A stretch of DNA of 64,000 nt from Paludibacteraceae bacterium (GTDB lineage Bacteria > Bacteroidota > Bacteroidia > Bacteroidales > Paludibacteraceae), in NCBI GenBank assembly GCA_016283095.1, contig JAEEMG010000002.1, positions 1 through 64,000 on the forward strand, written 5' to 3'. The notes under the pieces were generated by a model. That model did not search any database and had not been told where the DNA came from. It worked only from the letters and a program-made list of their open reading frames with translations. Below are positions 25,051-35,663 of the stretch, piece after piece (within the stretch, counting starts at the first letter, position 1; every line of letters starts with the position of its first letter). Both the position numbers and the translations under genes were made by a program.

Positions 25051-26418
25051 TTATTCAGCATTATTAGTAGACATGATACCACTTCTTCCTCTGATCGGAC
25101 CATTCTCCATTAGACCATCGTAGTGGTGCATCAACAAATGACCCTCTACCTGCTGTAGAGTATCAAGCACAACACCTACCATGATTAGCAACGATGTTCC
25201 ACCGAAGAACTGTGCAAACTGATGATTAACCTCAACCAAACTTGAAACGATAGCTGGCATAACAGCGATGATTGCCAAGAATATTGCACCTGGTAGAGTA
25301 ATCTTCGACATTACGTCATCAATATACTCTGCTGTTTCAGCTCCTGGTTTTACTTTTGGAATGAATCCATCATTTCTCTTCAAATCCTCTGCCATCTGAT
25401 TTGGCTGAATAGTGATCGCTGTGTAGAAATATGTGAACACGATGATCAAGAAAGCAAATACAACATTGTACTGCCAGCTATTCAAATTCATAAAGTTCTG
25501 GACTGTCTGAACTGTCTCATCACTTGCAACAAATGGAAGAACAGATAGAGGAATGAACATAATTGCCTGAGCAAAGATAATTGGCATTACGCCAGCCGCA
25601 TTAACCTTCAAAGGAATATACTGTCTTACACCACCGATTCTGCTTGCAGCCGAACCAGATTTTGCAGCCATAGCAGCTGTCTGCTTTGCATACTGAACAG
25701 GAATACGACGTACTGCCTGAACCAATGCAATAGAAGCCATAATGACAACAAACAAGAAGACAAACTCCAACAATAGAATGATAAAACCACCTGATGTACC
25801 AGAAATTGCAGAAACCAACTCCTTTGCGATAGCATCTGGGAATCTTGCCAAGATACCAATCAAGATAATGATTGAAATACCATTACCGATTCCTTTGTCA
25901 GTGATTCTCTCTCCTAGCCACATCACAAACATACTACCTGCACACATGATGATCACTGAAGAAATCTTGAAGAAGAAATCACCAGGGACAGCGTCAGGCG
26001 CCTGCATTGATAGGTTTATAAGATAAGATGGACCCTGTATCAACAATATGAAAACAGTCAAATATCTCGTCAACTGCGTAATCTTCTTACGTCCGCTCTC
26101 ACCATCCTTCTGGATTTTCTGGAAGTAAGGCAAAGCGATTGTAAGCAATTGGACTACGATAGACGCCGAGATATAAGGCATGATTCCAAGTGCAAAAATC
26201 GAAGCATTAGAGAAAGCTCCTCCAGAGAACATGTTAAGCAAAGACATCAAACCTTCACTTGTCTGGTTCTCCAAAGGTTTAAGTCCTTCCGGATTTACAC
26301 CCGGAAGAACTATAAATGATCCAAAACGATATACAAGAATCAAGAGAAATGTGAAAAGAATCTTATTTCTCAAATCCTCGATTTTCCAAATGTTTTTTAT
26401 CGTTTGAATTGCCTTCAT
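25051..26418 (-). CDS. secY: protein translocase subunit SecY
   Basis: 455 residues with ten predicted membrane segments. The central pore of the Sec translocon for export and membrane insertion. Landmarks: LVYRFGSFIVLPGVNPE at the first segment, GIMPYISASIVVQLL (TM2), GNGISIIILIGILARFP, and VRRIPVQYAKQ in the cytosolic loop used by SecA. Start overlaps the rplO stop by 1 nt. Confidence 0.98.
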   Translation of the reverse strand: MKAIQTIKNIWKIEDLRNKILFTFLLILVYRFGSFIVLPGVNPEGLKPLENQTSEGLMSLLNMFSGGAFSNASIFALGIMPYISASIVVQLLTIALPYFQKIQKDGESGRKKITQLTRYLTVFILLIQGPSYLINLSMQAPDAVPGDFFFKISSVIIMCAGSMFVMWLGERITDKGIGNGISIIILIGILARFPDAIAKELVSAISGTSGGFIILLLEFVFLFVVIMASIALVQAVRRIPVQYAKQTAAMAAKSGSAASRIGGVRQYIPLKVNAAGVMPIIFAQAIMFIPLSVLPFVASDETVQTVQNFMNLNSWQYNVVFAFLIIVFTYFYTAITIQPNQMAEDLKRNDGFIPKVKPGAETAEYIDDVMSKITLPGAIFLAIIAVMPAIVSSLVEVNHQFAQFFGGTSLLIMVGVVLDTLQQVEGHLLMHHYDGLMENGPIRGRSGIMSTNNAE

Positions 26419-26870
26419 TACTTCTTAATTTCAACACTACCACCTGCAGCCTCGATAGCAGCGACAGCACTCTTAGAGAATGCAGCAGCCTCTACCTTAA
26501 CCTTAGCAGAAAGTGTTCCATTACCCAAAATCTTAACGTTGTCAGACTTTCCTACCAAACCAGCGTTCAATAGAGCCTCCTTGTTAACAACGTCAATCTT
26601 AGCTGCATCACACAATGCCTGAATATCTGACAAATTGATTGCCTTGTAGATATTAGGGTTGCATACATGCATTTCTCCATACTTAGGAAGACGTCTCTGC
26701 AAAGGCATCTGACCACCCTCGAAACCAACTTTCTTTGAATAACCAGAGCGAGACTTAGCTCCCTTATGACCTCTTGTAGAAGTTCCACCAAGACCTGAAC
26801 CTGGACCACGTCCAATTCTCTTGCGTGTCTTAACAGAACCTGCAGCGGGTTTTAAATTACTTAAATCCAT
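26418..26870 (-). CDS. rplO: 50S ribosomal protein L15
   Basis: 150 residues from MDLSNLKPAAGSVKTRKRIGRG. The longer frame (to 26897) would overlap rpmD and add nine residues not found in L15. Glycine-rich GRGPGSGLGGTSTRGHKGAKSRSGYSKKVGFEGGQ region threads into 23S rRNA. 13 nt after rpmD. Confidence 0.97.
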   Translation of the reverse strand: MDLSNLKPAAGSVKTRKRIGRGPGSGLGGTSTRGHKGAKSRSGYSKKVGFEGGQMPLQRRLPKYGEMHVCNPNIYKAINLSDIQALCDAAKIDVVNKEALLNAGLVGKSDNVKILGNGTLSAKVKVEAAAFSKSAVAAIEAAGGSVEIKK

Positions 26871-26883
26871 TACACTCAATTTT

Positions 26884-27060
26884 TTATTCAACAACAACTA
26901 CTAATTGTTTAACGGCCTCGATCATTCCTCTAATGGAAGCATTATCCTCATGCTCAACAACTGCATTAAGTTTCTTGAGACCTAGAGCTGCCAAAGTAGC
27001 CTTCTGGTTCTTTGGACAACCAATCTTACTTCTAACTTGCTTAATTTTAATTGTAGCCAT
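26884..27060 (-). CDS. rpmD: 50S ribosomal protein L30
   Basis: 58 residues read directly from the gap between rpsE and rplO: MATIKIKQVRSKIGCPKNQK, then TLAALGLKKLNAVVEHEDN and a C-terminal KQLVVVVE. Matches L30 in length and in the GLKKLN motif. 5 nt after rpsE. Its end at 26884 argues for the shorter rplO start. Confidence 0.95.
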   Translation of the reverse strand: MATIKIKQVRSKIGCPKNQKATLAALGLKKLNAVVEHEDNASIRGMIEAVKQLVVVVE

Positions 27061-27065
27061 AAGAA

Positions 27066-27584
27066 TTAACCTTTAAATACCTTTTCCATTGAAACACCTC
27101 TGTTCTGAGCCACAGTGAATGGATCTCTCAACTCAGAAAGAGCCTTAATAGTAGCCTTTACTAGGTTGTGTGGATTTGATGAACCCTTTGACTTAGCCAA
27201 GACGTCAGTAATACCAACGCTCTCCAATACAGCACGCATGGCACCACCGGCCTTTACTCCTGTACCGTGAGATGCTGGTCTCAAAAGTACCTCTGCACCA
27301 CCGAACTTAGCTGACTGCTCGTGAGGAATAGAACCCTTCAATACAGGAACCTTTACAATATTCTTCTTTGCAGCCTCTACACCTTTAGCAATTGCAGCAG
27401 TAACCTCACTAGCCTTACCAAGACCATATCCTACTACACCAGACTCGTTACCAACAACTACGATTGCAGCAAAACTAAATGCACGACCTCCCTTGGTAAC
27501 CTTAGTTACACGGTTTATAGCTACGAGTCTATCCTTCAACTCTACATCAGAGCTTACAGGCTTAACATTTTTCGTTTCTACCAT
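27066..27584 (-). CDS. rpsE: 30S ribosomal protein S5
   Basis: 172 residues with the double-stranded-RNA-like N-terminal domain ([31 protein letters not shown]) and the C-terminal beta-alpha domain ([20 protein letters not shown]). Works in decoding fidelity and near the mRNA entry site. 5 nt after rplR. Confidence 0.98.
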   Translation of the reverse strand: MVETKNVKPVSSDVELKDRLVAINRVTKVTKGGRAFSFAAIVVVGNESGVVGYGLGKASEVTAAIAKGVEAAKKNIVKVPVLKGSIPHEQSAKFGGAEVLLRPASHGTGVKAGGAMRAVLESVGITDVLAKSKGSSNPHNLVKATIKALSELRDPFTVAQNRGVSMEKVFKG

Positions 27585-27589
27585 GTTTA

Positions 27590-27934
27590 TTAAAATTTAA
27601 GACCACCATTACGAGCTGCATCAGCCAACTCCTTGATACGTCCGTGATACAAATAACCGTTTCTATCAAATACCACTTCCGAAATTCCGGCTTCGATAGC
27701 TTTCTTTGCAATAGCCTCGCCAACCTTAGCTGCCTGCTCTTTCTTAGCACACTTCTCAGTCATCTTCAATGAAGACGCTGAAGCCAAAGTTGTACCTGTC
27801 TCGTCGTTGATTACCTGAACATAAATCTGCTTATTGCTTCTAAAGACAGTCATACGCGGCTTTGAAGATGTACCAGACACCTTTGATCTGATGCTCTTCT
27901 TTATCTTAATTCTTCTTAGATTTTTTTCCGTCAT
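27590..27934 (-). CDS. rplR: 50S ribosomal protein L18
   Basis: 114 residues; binds 5S rRNA with L5. Basic N-terminus ([39 protein letters not shown]) and the end [28 protein letters not shown] are typical. 18 nt after rplF. Confidence 0.97.
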   Translation of the reverse strand: MTEKNLRRIKIKKSIRSKVSGTSSKPRMTVFRSNKQIYVQVINDETGTTLASASSLKMTEKCAKKEQAAKVGEAIAKKAIEAGISEVVFDRNGYLYHGRIKELADAARNGGLKF

Positions 27935-27952
27935 AACAACATGAATTTATAA

Positions 27953-28507
27953 TTACTTAGCACCAGCAGACTTACCAGCCTTTCTTCTGATTTGCTCACC
28001 AACAAACTTGATACCCTTACCCTTGTAAGGCTCTGGCTTACGGAATGAACGAATCTTAGCACAAACCTGACCTAGCAACTGCTTGTCGCAACTCTCCAAA
28101 ATAACAAGTGGATTCTGGTTCTTCTCACTCTTAGTCTCGATCTTGATCTCAGCAGGCAACTGCAAGAAAATTGCATGTGTAAAACCTAGAGAGAACTCGA
28201 TAACCTGACCCTGGTTAGAAACACGGTAACCTACACCGACCAACTCCAATTCCTTCTTGTAACCCTGAGAAACACCAACTACCATGTTGTTAACTAGAGC
28301 ACGGTACAAACCATGCTTTGAACGGAACTCAGCATCCTCCGAATTTCTTGCGAAAGTAATTGTACCATCCTCAACCTTCATCTCGATTGATGGATCTACA
28401 TACTGTGATAATTCACCCTTAGGACCCTTAACTGTGACTACGTTATCCTTAACTGAGACAGTAACGCCTGAAGGTATGCTGATAGGCAACTTTCCTATTC
28501 TTGACAT
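27953..28507 (-). CDS. rplF: 50S ribosomal protein L6
   Basis: 184 residues, two homologous L6 folds. MSRIGKLPISIPSGVTV at the start and the rRNA-binding end EPYKGKGIKFVGEQIRRKAGKSAGAK. Sits at the base of the L7/L12 stalk near the sarcin-ricin loop. 15 nt after rpsH. Confidence 0.98.
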   Translation of the reverse strand: MSRIGKLPISIPSGVTVSVKDNVVTVKGPKGELSQYVDPSIEMKVEDGTITFARNSEDAEFRSKHGLYRALVNNMVVGVSQGYKKELELVGVGYRVSNQGQVIEFSLGFTHAIFLQLPAEIKIETKSEKNQNPLVILESCDKQLLGQVCAKIRSFRKPEPYKGKGIKFVGEQIRRKAGKSAGAK

Positions 28508-28522
28508 CTTCTTTCCTCCTAA

Positions 28523-28918
28523 TTAATAAACGTAACACAATACCTCACCACCTACCTTAAGGTCGCGAGCCTCCTTATCTGTCATAACACCTTTTGATGT
28601 AGATACAATCGCAATACCTAGTCCGTTAAGAACTTTTGGCATGTCCTTGTAACCAACATACTTACGCAAACCTGGAGTAGAAACTCTCTTCAAGTTCTTG
28701 ATAGCGTTAACCTTGTTAACCGCATCGTACTTCAACGCGATCTTGATTGTTCTGTTAACACCTTCCTCTACAAACTTGTAGTTCAAAATGTAACCCTTGT
28801 CCATCAAGATCTTTGTGATCTCCTTCTTTAGATTAGAAGACGGAACCTCTAACACGCGATGCTTTGCATTGATAGCATTGCGCAGTCTCGTTAGATAATC
28901 TGCTATTGGATCAGTCAT
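28523..28918 (-). CDS. rpsH: 30S ribosomal protein S8
   Basis: 131 residues. MTDPIADYLTRLRNA at the start; C-terminal rRNA-binding part GLGIAIVSTSKGVMTDKEARDLKVGGEVLCYVY. A primary 16S rRNA binder and, in E. coli, the spc-operon autoregulator. The 58-nt gap upstream (after rpsN) is the largest in the spc part, with no clear structure. Confidence 0.98.
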   Translation of the reverse strand: MTDPIADYLTRLRNAINAKHRVLEVPSSNLKKEITKILMDKGYILNYKFVEEGVNRTIKIALKYDAVNKVNAIKNLKRVSTPGLRKYVGYKDMPKVLNGLGIAIVSTSKGVMTDKEARDLKVGGEVLCYVY

Positions 28919-28976
28919 AATAAAATTAAATTAATCAAGACAAATGCCTGACAATATTTAAATTAAAAATTAATAA

Positions 28977-29246
28977 TTACCAACTTGCTTTCTTTACACC
29001 TGGAATCAAACCAGCAGATGCCATCTCTCTGAACTGAATTCTCGAGATACCAAACTGACGCATGTAACCCTTAGGTCTACCTGTCAATTTGCATCTGTTG
29101 TGCAATCTTACTGGCGAAGCATTCTTTGGAAGGTTCTGCAACTCATCGTATTTTCCTTCCTTCAACAACTGAGCACGTTTCTCAGCATACTTCGCGCAAA
29201 GGCGAGCACGCTTTACCTCGCGTGCTTTCATTGATTCTTTTGCCAT
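28977..29246 (-). CDS. rpsN: 30S ribosomal protein S14 (zinc-free form)
   Basis: 89 residues, the long form: [23 protein letters not shown] and [40 protein letters not shown]. The CxxC zinc ribbon of the short form is absent. Head protein of the 30S subunit. 5 nt after rplE. Confidence 0.98.
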   Translation of the reverse strand: MAKESMKAREVKRARLCAKYAEKRAQLLKEGKYDELQNLPKNASPVRLHNRCKLTGRPKGYMRQFGISRIQFREMASAGLIPGVKKASW

Positions 29247-29251
29247 TCCAA

Positions 29252-29794
29252 TTACTTTTTAAATGGTAAACCAAATTCCTTTAACAAGGCAAGACCCTCT
29301 TCGTCAGTCTTAGCTGTTGTTACGAAAGTGATGTTCATACCCATAAGCTTCGAAATAGAATCGATGTTGATCTCTGGGAAAATGATCTGCTCTGTAACAC
29401 CTAGAGTGTAATTACCTCTACCATCCAACTTAGAGTTGATACCGTTGAAGTCACGGATACGAGGAAGAACAACCTTGATTAGGCGCTCCAAGAACTCGTA
29501 CATCTTCTCTCTTCTTAGAGTGACGCGAACTCCGATAGGCATCTTCTTTCTTACCTTAAAGTTTGCGATATCCTTCTTAGAAAGTGTCTGAACGGCCTTC
29601 TGACCTGCGATTGCAGTCAACTCGTTGATTGCGATCTCAATCACCTTCTTATCAGCAACTGCCTCTCCTAGACCCTGATTGATAACGATCTTCTCAAGAA
29701 CAGGAACCTGCATTACTGTAGAGTAACCAAACTTCTCCTTCAAAGCAGGGACAATACGCTGCTTGTAATCTTGCTTTAAACTAGCTGTATTCAT
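29252..29794 (-). CDS. rplE: 50S ribosomal protein L5
   Basis: 180 residues; 5S rRNA binder in the central protuberance that bridges to S13. [19 protein letters not shown], then the [29 protein letters not shown] block and IIFPEINID. Start overlaps the rplX stop by 4 nt (ATGA), implying coupled translation. Confidence 0.98.
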   Translation of the reverse strand: MNTASLKQDYKQRIVPALKEKFGYSTVMQVPVLEKIVINQGLGEAVADKKVIEIAINELTAIAGQKAVQTLSKKDIANFKVRKKMPIGVRVTLRREKMYEFLERLIKVVLPRIRDFNGINSKLDGRGNYTLGVTEQIIFPEINIDSISKLMGMNITFVTTAKTDEEGLALLKEFGLPFKK

Positions 29795-30117
29795 TTAATA
29801 ACCTCCCCTGACTTTTTAGCGACACGAACCTTCTTGCCGTCAACCACCTTGATACCAATACGAGTTGGCTTTGGTGCGTCACCCGACTTAGGGTCTACCA
29901 AATTCAAATTAGAAACATGGATTGGAGCCTCCATCTTAACGATACCACCCTGAGGATTCTTTGCACTTGGCTTAACGTTCTTTGAAACAACGTTAATACC
30001 CTCAACGATAGCACGGTTTGCAGCTACCAATACAGAAAGAACCTTTCCTGTCTTACCTTTGTCCTTACCTGCAAGAACGTAAACTAAGTCGCCCTTCTTA
30101 ATATGTAACTTACTCAT
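29791..30117 (-). CDS. rplX: 50S ribosomal protein L24
   Basis: 108 residues with the KOW motif ([22 protein letters not shown]) that starts 50S assembly at the 5' end of 23S rRNA, then [12 protein letters not shown] and [16 protein letters not shown]. 15 nt after rplN; overlaps rplE. Confidence 0.98.
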   Translation of the reverse strand: MSKLHIKKGDLVYVLAGKDKGKTGKVLSVLVAANRAIVEGINVVSKNVKPSAKNPQGGIVKMEAPIHVSNLNLVDPKSGDAPKPTRIGIKVVDGKKVRVAKKSGEVIK

Positions 30118-30132
30118 TACCTTACTTTTTAA

Positions 30133-30498
30133 TTATAGAACTTCAGGAGCCAATGACACAATCTTCATATTAGAAGCACGCAACTCTCTTGCAACTGGGC
30201 CGAAGATACGGCTCGCTCTCATTTCACCAGCTCCATTCAACAATACACATGCATTGTCATCAAATCTGATGTATGAGCCATCTGCTCTACGAACTTCCTT
30301 CTTTGTGCGAACAACGATAGCCTTTGAAACGGCACCCTTCTTCATATCACTTGAAGGAATTACGCTCTTCACTGTAACTACAATGATATCGCCTACAGTG
30401 GCATATCTTTTCTTTGTGCCACCTAGTACACGAATACACAATGCCTCTTTACCACCGCTATTATCAGCAATAGTTAATCTTGATTCTTGCTGTATCAT
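30133..30498 (-). CDS. rplN: 50S ribosomal protein L14
   Basis: 121 residues. [27 protein letters not shown] at the start and [23 protein letters not shown] at the end are invariant L14 features. Contacts the 30S subunit and silencing factor RsfS. 2 nt after rpsQ. Confidence 0.98.
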   Translation of the reverse strand: MIQQESRLTIADNSGGKEALCIRVLGGTKKRYATVGDIIVVTVKSVIPSSDMKKGAVSKAIVVRTKKEVRRADGSYIRFDDNACVLLNGAGEMRASRIFGPVARELRASNMKIVSLAPEVL

Positions 30499-30500
30499 AA

Positions 30501-30752
30501 TTACTTAGCTCTTTCTACGATTGATACTAATCTCCATCTCTTTGTCTTACTCAAAGGACGAGTCTCCATGATTCTCACAACATCACCAATATTACACTCA
30601 TTCTTCTCATCGTGAGCGTGATATTTCTTCGTCTTGTTGACGAATTTCTGGTAAATAGGGTGTTTCTCTTTCCACTTGATAGCAACAGTAATGGTCTTGT
30701 CCATCTTATTGCTTGAAACAACTCCTTGTCTTTCTTTTCTTAAATTTCTCAT
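30501..30752 (-). CDS. rpsQ: 30S ribosomal protein S17
   Basis: 83 residues, OB-fold 16S binder: [42 protein letters not shown], then [21 protein letters not shown]. 20 nt after rpmC, 2 nt before rplN. Confidence 0.98.
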   Translation of the reverse strand: MRNLRKERQGVVSSNKMDKTITVAIKWKEKHPIYQKFVNKTKKYHAHDEKNECNIGDVVRIMETRPLSKTKRWRLVSIVERAK

Positions 30753-30772
30753 TTTCTCAAACTCTAAAATTA

Positions 30773-30964
30773 TTATTTAGACTCTGCCTGACCCAAGATA
30801 GTCTTCATGCGCGCGATGTCCTTACGAAGAGACTTAATTTGAGATGGATTCTGCAATGGAGTAATCGCATGGTCAAGACGCATGCGGTTCAATCTCTTTT
30901 CCTCAGAAGCGATTTTCTCCTGAAGCTCCTTGCTTGACATGTTCTTAATATCTGCTACTTTCAT
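30773..30964 (-). CDS. rpmC: 50S ribosomal protein L29
   Basis: 63 residues forming the L29 helical hairpin: [50 protein letters not shown]. Lies at the tunnel exit and is a docking site for trigger factor and SRP. 2 nt after rplP. Confidence 0.97.
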   Translation of the reverse strand: MKVADIKNMSSKELQEKIASEEKRLNRMRLDHAITPLQNPSQIKSLRKDIARMKTILGQAESK

Positions 30965-30966
30965 GA

Positions 30967-31401
30967 TTAAGCATTTTGATTTTGCGCATCGTAGTCGCGT
31001 CTAACAATAAACTTTGTAGTTACTGGAAGTTTCTGAGCGCCCAATCTCAATGCCTCCTTAGCAACTTCGAATGGAACACCCTCAACCTCGATAAGAATTC
31101 TTCCTGGAGTTACGCTAGCAACGAATCCTTCAGGGTTACCCTTACCTTTACCCATACGTACGTCAGCAGGCTTCTTAGTGATTGGTTTGTCAGGGAATAC
31201 TCTGATCCAAATCTGACCTTGACGTTGCATATATCTTGTAACAGCAATACGTGCAGCCTCAATCTGTCGTCCTGTAATCCACTTAGTACCAAGTACCTTG
31301 ATACCAAAAGATCCAAAAGCCAATTGGTCTCCACGATGTGCAATACCTTTTGCACGACCTTTCTGCTGTCTTCTGAACTTAGTTCTTTTAGGTTGTAACA
31401 T
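30967..31401 (-). CDS. rplP: 50S ribosomal protein L16
   Basis: 144 residues. [35 protein letters not shown] at the start, then [31 protein letters not shown] and [14 protein letters not shown]. Positions A-site tRNA at the peptidyl-transferase centre. 18 nt after rpsC. Confidence 0.98.
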   Translation of the reverse strand: MLQPKRTKFRRQQKGRAKGIAHRGDQLAFGSFGIKVLGTKWITGRQIEAARIAVTRYMQRQGQIWIRVFPDKPITKKPADVRMGKGKGNPEGFVASVTPGRILIEVEGVPFEVAKEALRLGAQKLPVTTKFIVRRDYDAQNQNA

Positions 31402-31419
31402 CTTTCCTTAATTTAACTC

Positions 31420-32151
31420 TTAAACAGATTGTTTTCTTTTCTTAGAGAAACCGCCCTTCTTTCCAGCAGGATTGTTAGAACGTACAGACTCTTTGCTTGC
31501 CACATACTGCTGAGAAAGATCTTGCTTTCCATATTTCTCACCACGGCAAATCCATACCTTGATTCCGATAATACCTACCTTTGTAAGCGCCTCTGCCTGT
31601 GCGTAGTCGATATCTGCACGGAATGTGTGAAGTGGTGTACGTCCTTCCTTGTACATCTCAGAACGAGCCATTTCAGCGCCATTCAAACGGCCTGCAACTA
31701 GCACTTTAATACCCTCTGCACCGATGCGCATTGTAGAAGCGATAGCCTGCTTTACAGCACGACGGTAAGCGATCTTACCCTCTACCTGACGAGCAATGTT
31801 GCTTGCTACGATAACTGCATCCAACTCTGGTCTCTTAACCTCGTAGATGTTGATTTGGATCTCCTTGTCAGTGATCTTCTTCAACTCCTCCTTCAACTTA
31901 TCAACTTCCTGTCCACCCTTACCGATGATAATGCCAGGTTTAGCAGTGCAGACTGTAATAGTAACAAGTTTAAGAGTTCTCTCTATGATAATTCTAGCAA
32001 CACTAGCCTTAGCAAGACGAGCAGACAAGTATTTACGGATCTTTGAATCCTCTAGGATTGTATCACCATACTTCTTTCCACCATACCAATTGGAATCCCA
32101 ACCTCTTACAATTCCTAAACGGTTGCTTATTGGATTAACTTTCTGTCCCAT
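31420..32151 (-). CDS. rpsC: 30S ribosomal protein S3
   Basis: 243 residues. [24 protein letters not shown], a KH domain with [17 protein letters not shown], and the C-terminal [35 protein letters not shown]. Part of the mRNA entry pore. Ends with a Lys/Arg-rich tail. 3 nt after rplV. Confidence 0.98.
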   Translation of the reverse strand: MGQKVNPISNRLGIVRGWDSNWYGGKKYGDTILEDSKIRKYLSARLAKASVARIIIERTLKLVTITVCTAKPGIIIGKGGQEVDKLKEELKKITDKEIQINIYEVKRPELDAVIVASNIARQVEGKIAYRRAVKQAIASTMRIGAEGIKVLVAGRLNGAEMARSEMYKEGRTPLHTFRADIDYAQAEALTKVGIIGIKVWICRGEKYGKQDLSQQYVASKESVRSNNPAGKKGGFSKKRKQSV

Positions 32152-32154
32152 CTT

Positions 32155-32565
32155 TTATTCGTTAGTATCGTTAGAAATAGCATCAACAAAAATTGTCACA
32201 TGGTTAGAGCGCTTGCGGATTCTGTATCCTCTTCCCTGAGGTGCAGGACGAAGTCTCTTCAACTGACGAGCTGAATCTACGTAAATGTTGCTTACGTAAA
32301 GCTGGCCCATTTCAGCCTTTGTTTCATTCTTCTGCTCCCAGTTTGCAATAGCAGAACGCAATAACTTTTCTAGCTTGATAGAAGCTTCCTTAGTTGAATA
32401 TCTTAGGACACCCAAAGCGCGGAAAGCCTCCATTCCACGTACCATATCAGCGACCAAACGCATCTTACGTGGAGAAGTAGGAACATCATTCAACTTCGCA
32501 AAATAAAGGGACTTCTTCGCCTCTTTTCTTGCATCAGCTGATACTTTTTTTCTTGAACAACTCAT
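32155..32565 (-). CDS. rplV: 50S ribosomal protein L22
   Basis: 136 residues. Core [30 protein letters not shown] and the tunnel-reaching hairpin [24 protein letters not shown]. Lines the peptide exit tunnel. 36 nt after rpsS. Confidence 0.97.
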   Translation of the reverse strand: MSCSRKKVSADARKEAKKSLYFAKLNDVPTSPRKMRLVADMVRGMEAFRALGVLRYSTKEASIKLEKLLRSAIANWEQKNETKAEMGQLYVSNIYVDSARQLKRLRPAPQGRGYRIRKRSNHVTIFVDAISNDTNE

Positions 32566-32601
32566 TTTTCTCGAACTTTTAATTAAATTTAATCACGTTG
32601 A

Positions 32602-32871
32602 TTACTTCTTCTTGTTACCACCGTGACCTCTAAAGTTACGCGTCAAAGAGAATTCGCCAAGTTTGTGTCCTACCATATTCTCTGTGACAAATACCGGAAT
32701 AAACTTATTTCCGTTGTGAACTGCAATAGTATGTCCGACAAAATCCGGAGATATCATTGAAGCTCTAGCCCATGTCTTGACTACAGACTTCTTGCCACTC
32801 TCGTTCATGGCAAGAACCTTCTTCTCAAGCTTAAGGTTGATATATGGACCTTTTTTTAATGAACGACTCAT
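32602..32871 (-). CDS. rpsS: 30S ribosomal protein S19
   Basis: 89 residues. [19 protein letters not shown] and [48 protein letters not shown] are standard. 30S head protein bound to S13. 18 nt after rplB. Confidence 0.98.
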   Translation of the reverse strand: MSRSLKKGPYINLKLEKKVLAMNESGKKSVVKTWARASMISPDFVGHTIAVHNGNKFIPVFVTENMVGHKLGEFSLTRNFRGHGGNKKK

Positions 32872-32889
32872 AAAAATACTTTATTTCAA

Positions 32890-33714
32890 TTATTTCTTTC
32901 TTCTTTCAATTATGTACTTATCAGAAGCCTTCTTTGGTGAACGTGTCTTGTAACCCTTAGCCAAAAGACCCTTTCTTGATCTAGGATGTCCACCCGACTG
33001 ACGACCTTCTCCACCACCCATTGGGTGATCTACTGGGTTCATACATACAGCACGAGTGCGAGGACGACGTCCTAACCAACGTGAACGACCTGCTTTACCT
33101 GATCTCTCTAGTGAGTGATCTGAGTTACCTACCGTACCAATTGTTGCCTTACAAGCACACAATATCTTACGAAGCTCTCCTGAAGGCAACTTTACGATTG
33201 CGTACTTACCCTCACGAGATGTTAACTGAGCAAAAGTACCTGCAGAACGTACAAGCGCAGCTCCCTGTCCTGGATGCAACTCCAAGTTGTGGATAACTGT
33301 ACCTAGTGGAATGTCCTGCAATGGAAGCGAGTTACCTACCTCTGGCGCAGCATCAGCACCTGACATAAGCTTCTGACCAACCTGCAATCCCGCAGGAGCC
33401 AAAATGTAACGCTTCTCACCATCAGCGTAGAACAATAGAGCGATACGAGCCGAACGGTTTGGATCGTACTCGATTGTCTTAACTACTGCTGGCACACCGT
33501 CTTTTTCTCTCTTAAAATCAATTACTCTGTACTTTCTCTTGTGACCACCACCGATGTAACGCATTGTCATCTTACCGACGTTGTTACGTCCACCAGTCTT
33601 TCTCATGCCTTTCACAAGAGATTTTTCTGGTGTGCTCGAGGTAATTGTCTCGAACGCACCAATAACTTTGTGTCTCTGCCCCGGTGTTGTGGGCTTAAAT
33701 TTGCGAACTGCCAT
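32890..33714 (-). CDS. rplB: 50S ribosomal protein L2
   Basis: 274 residues. [18 protein letters not shown] near the start, OB and SH3-like RNA-binding folds, and the C-terminal [22 protein letters not shown] with the His important for peptidyl transfer. 6 nt after rplW. Confidence 0.98.
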   Translation of the reverse strand: MAVRKFKPTTPGQRHKVIGAFETITSSTPEKSLVKGMRKTGGRNNVGKMTMRYIGGGHKRKYRVIDFKREKDGVPAVVKTIEYDPNRSARIALLFYADGEKRYILAPAGLQVGQKLMSGADAAPEVGNSLPLQDIPLGTVIHNLELHPGQGAALVRSAGTFAQLTSREGKYAIVKLPSGELRKILCACKATIGTVGNSDHSLERSGKAGRSRWLGRRPRTRAVCMNPVDHPMGGGEGRQSGGHPRSRKGLLAKGYKTRSPKKASDKYIIERRKK

Positions 33715-33720
33715 TTTTTA

Positions 33721-34011
33721 TTAAATATTGCTATAAAAGTCTATTGCTTCACCCTCTTTCAATGTTACTAGGGCTTTCTTGTATGAAGGCATCTTACCTG
33801 CGATCACACCAGCTTTTGTATAACGTGACTTATTCTTGCCATCAACACGCATAGTATTGACTGACAAGACCTTAACGCCATACAAATCCTCAACTGCAGC
33901 TTTAATCTGCGACTTAGTAGCACTCATCACTACGCGGAATCCGTAGCGATTGTACTTATCCTGCAAACCAGTAACCTTCTCTGTTACGATTGGCTTTAAT
34001 ATGATCTCCAT
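33721..34011 (-). CDS. rplW: 50S ribosomal protein L23
   Basis: 96 residues. MEIILKPIVTEKVTGLQDKYNRYGFRVVMSATKSQIKAAVEDLYGVKVLSVNTM is the L23 fold; docking site for SRP and trigger factor at the exit tunnel. 5 nt after rplD. Confidence 0.97.
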   Translation of the reverse strand: MEIILKPIVTEKVTGLQDKYNRYGFRVVMSATKSQIKAAVEDLYGVKVLSVNTMRVDGKNKSRYTKAGVIAGKMPSYKKALVTLKEGEAIDFYSNI

Positions 34012-34016
34012 TTCTT

Positions 34017-34646
34017 TTAATCCTTTAAAGTATTCTCTAGTTCTGCAAGAGCAGCCTCAGTTAAAAGCAAACACTTTGCATCCAAAATCTTATACGTATT
34101 AAGCTCATGTGTTAGCAACACCTGAGACTTCTGAAGATTCTTGGCTGACAAAGATACATTTTTATTTGGTTCTGACAAAACCAAAACGTTTTTCTTATCA
34201 GAAACCTTCAAATTTTCTGTAAAAGCAACGTAATCTTTTGTCTTTGGAGCCTCAAAATCGAAATTCTCTACAACAATGATAGCGTTCTCTTTAGCCTTGT
34301 ATGCCAATGCTGACTTACGTGCCAATTTCTTCACTTTCTTGTTCAACTTGAAAGAGTAATCTCTTGGCTGAGGTCCGAATACGCGCGCACCACCTACCAA
34401 TACTGGTGAGTTGATATCTCCGCGACGTGCTCCACCGCCACCTTTCTGACGACCCAACTTCTTTGTACTACCTGAGATCTCGCTTCTCTCCTTTGACTTG
34501 TGAGTACCCTGACGATTGTTTGCCATGTACTGCTTTACAGCCAAGTAGATAACATGGTCATTTGGCTCAATTCCGAAAATTGAATCATTCAATGTGACCT
34601 TTCTTCCTGTCTCCTGTCCTTTTACGTTATATACGCTTAGTTCCAT
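34017..34646 (-). CDS. rplD: 50S ribosomal protein L4
   Basis: 209 residues. Contains the tunnel-lining loop [57 protein letters not shown], then the globular C-terminal part with [11 protein letters not shown]. In E. coli L4 regulates its operon. Start overlaps the rplC stop by 1 nt. Confidence 0.98.
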   Translation of the reverse strand: MELSVYNVKGQETGRKVTLNDSIFGIEPNDHVIYLAVKQYMANNRQGTHKSKERSEISGSTKKLGRQKGGGGARRGDINSPVLVGGARVFGPQPRDYSFKLNKKVKKLARKSALAYKAKENAIIVVENFDFEAPKTKDYVAFTENLKVSDKKNVLVLSEPNKNVSLSAKNLQKSQVLLTHELNTYKILDAKCLLLTEAALAELENTLKD

Positions 34647-35263
34647 TACTTATTTACAATTACAATTGAACCCTTAGCTCCTGGAAGTGAACCCTTCAAA
34701 ACAAGGATGTTATTCTCAGGAATTACCTTTAACACTTGCAAGTTCTGAACTGTAACTTGCTCACCACCCTTACGGCCAGCCATACGCATTCCTTTGAATA
34801 CCTTTGCTGGGTACGAACAAGCACCGATTGAACCTGGAGCACGAAGACGGTTGTGCTGACCATGTGTAGACTGCTGTACTCCACCAAATCCGTGGCGCTT
34901 TACTACACCCTGGAAGCCCTTACCCTTAGATGTACCGATTACATCTACAAACTGAGCGTCCTCAAACAAATCTACAGTGATAACGTCACCTAGATTGTAT
35001 TCCTTATCGAACTCTTTGAACTCGGCCAAGTGTCTCATTGGTGCTGTTGCAGCCTTCTTGAAATGACCCATCTCTGCTGCGTTTGTGTTCTTCTCCTTCT
35101 TCTCGTCGAAGCCCAACTGCAATGCAGCGTAACCATCATTTTCAATAGTCTTAATCTGTGTAACAACACAAGGACCTACTTCGATAACAGTGCATGGTAC
35201 GTTCTTACCCTCGGCACTGAATACGGATGTCATTCCGATTTTCTTTCCTAATAATCCTGGCAT
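34646..35263 (-). CDS. rplC: 50S ribosomal protein L3
   Basis: 205 residues. [32 protein letters not shown], then [38 protein letters not shown], the extension reaching the peptidyl-transferase centre. Early 50S assembly protein. 16 nt after rpsJ. Confidence 0.98.
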   Translation of the reverse strand: MPGLLGKKIGMTSVFSAEGKNVPCTVIEVGPCVVTQIKTIENDGYAALQLGFDEKKEKNTNAAEMGHFKKAATAPMRHLAEFKEFDKEYNLGDVITVDLFEDAQFVDVIGTSKGKGFQGVVKRHGFGGVQQSTHGQHNRLRAPGSIGACSYPAKVFKGMRMAGRKGGEQVTVQNLQVLKVIPENNILVLKGSLPGAKGSIVIVNK

Positions 35264-35279
35264 TTCTTTTCGATTACTA

Positions 35280-35588
35280 TTAGTTTACCTTAATTTCTAC
35301 ATCAACTCCACTTGGAAGCTCCAACTTCATAAGTGCATCTACAGTCTTCTCTGTTGTGCAATAGATGTCAATCAATCTCTTGAATGAAGAAAGCTGGAAC
35401 TGCTCTCTTGACTTCTTGTTGACAAATGTTGAACGGTTGACTGTAAAAATACGCTTGTGTGTAGGTAGCGGAATTGGACCACTTACAACAGCTCCCGTTG
35501 TCTTCACTGTCTTTACGATTTTCTCAGCTGACTTGTCTACCAAGTTGTGATCGTAAGACTTCAATTTAATTCTAATTCTTTGACTCAT
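35280..35588 (-). CDS. rpsJ: 30S ribosomal protein S10
   Basis: 102 residues. [47 protein letters not shown] and [14 protein letters not shown]. Also the NusE subunit of antitermination complexes. First gene of the S10 part, 75 nt after fusA with no terminator between. Confidence 0.98.
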   Translation of the reverse strand: MSQRIRIKLKSYDHNLVDKSAEKIVKTVKTTGAVVSGPIPLPTHKRIFTVNRSTFVNKKSREQFQLSSFKRLIDIYCTTEKTVDALMKLELPSGVDVEIKVN

Positions 35589-35663
35589 CGCTTTGAATCT
35601 ATAATAAATAATTTAATCTCTTTGGAAAAGTGCGCCCTCATTTCTGAGGACACACTGTTTTTC

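Noticed and set aside
26871-26897. longer N-terminus of L15
   Set aside because: It would overlap rpmD and adds residues not found in L15.
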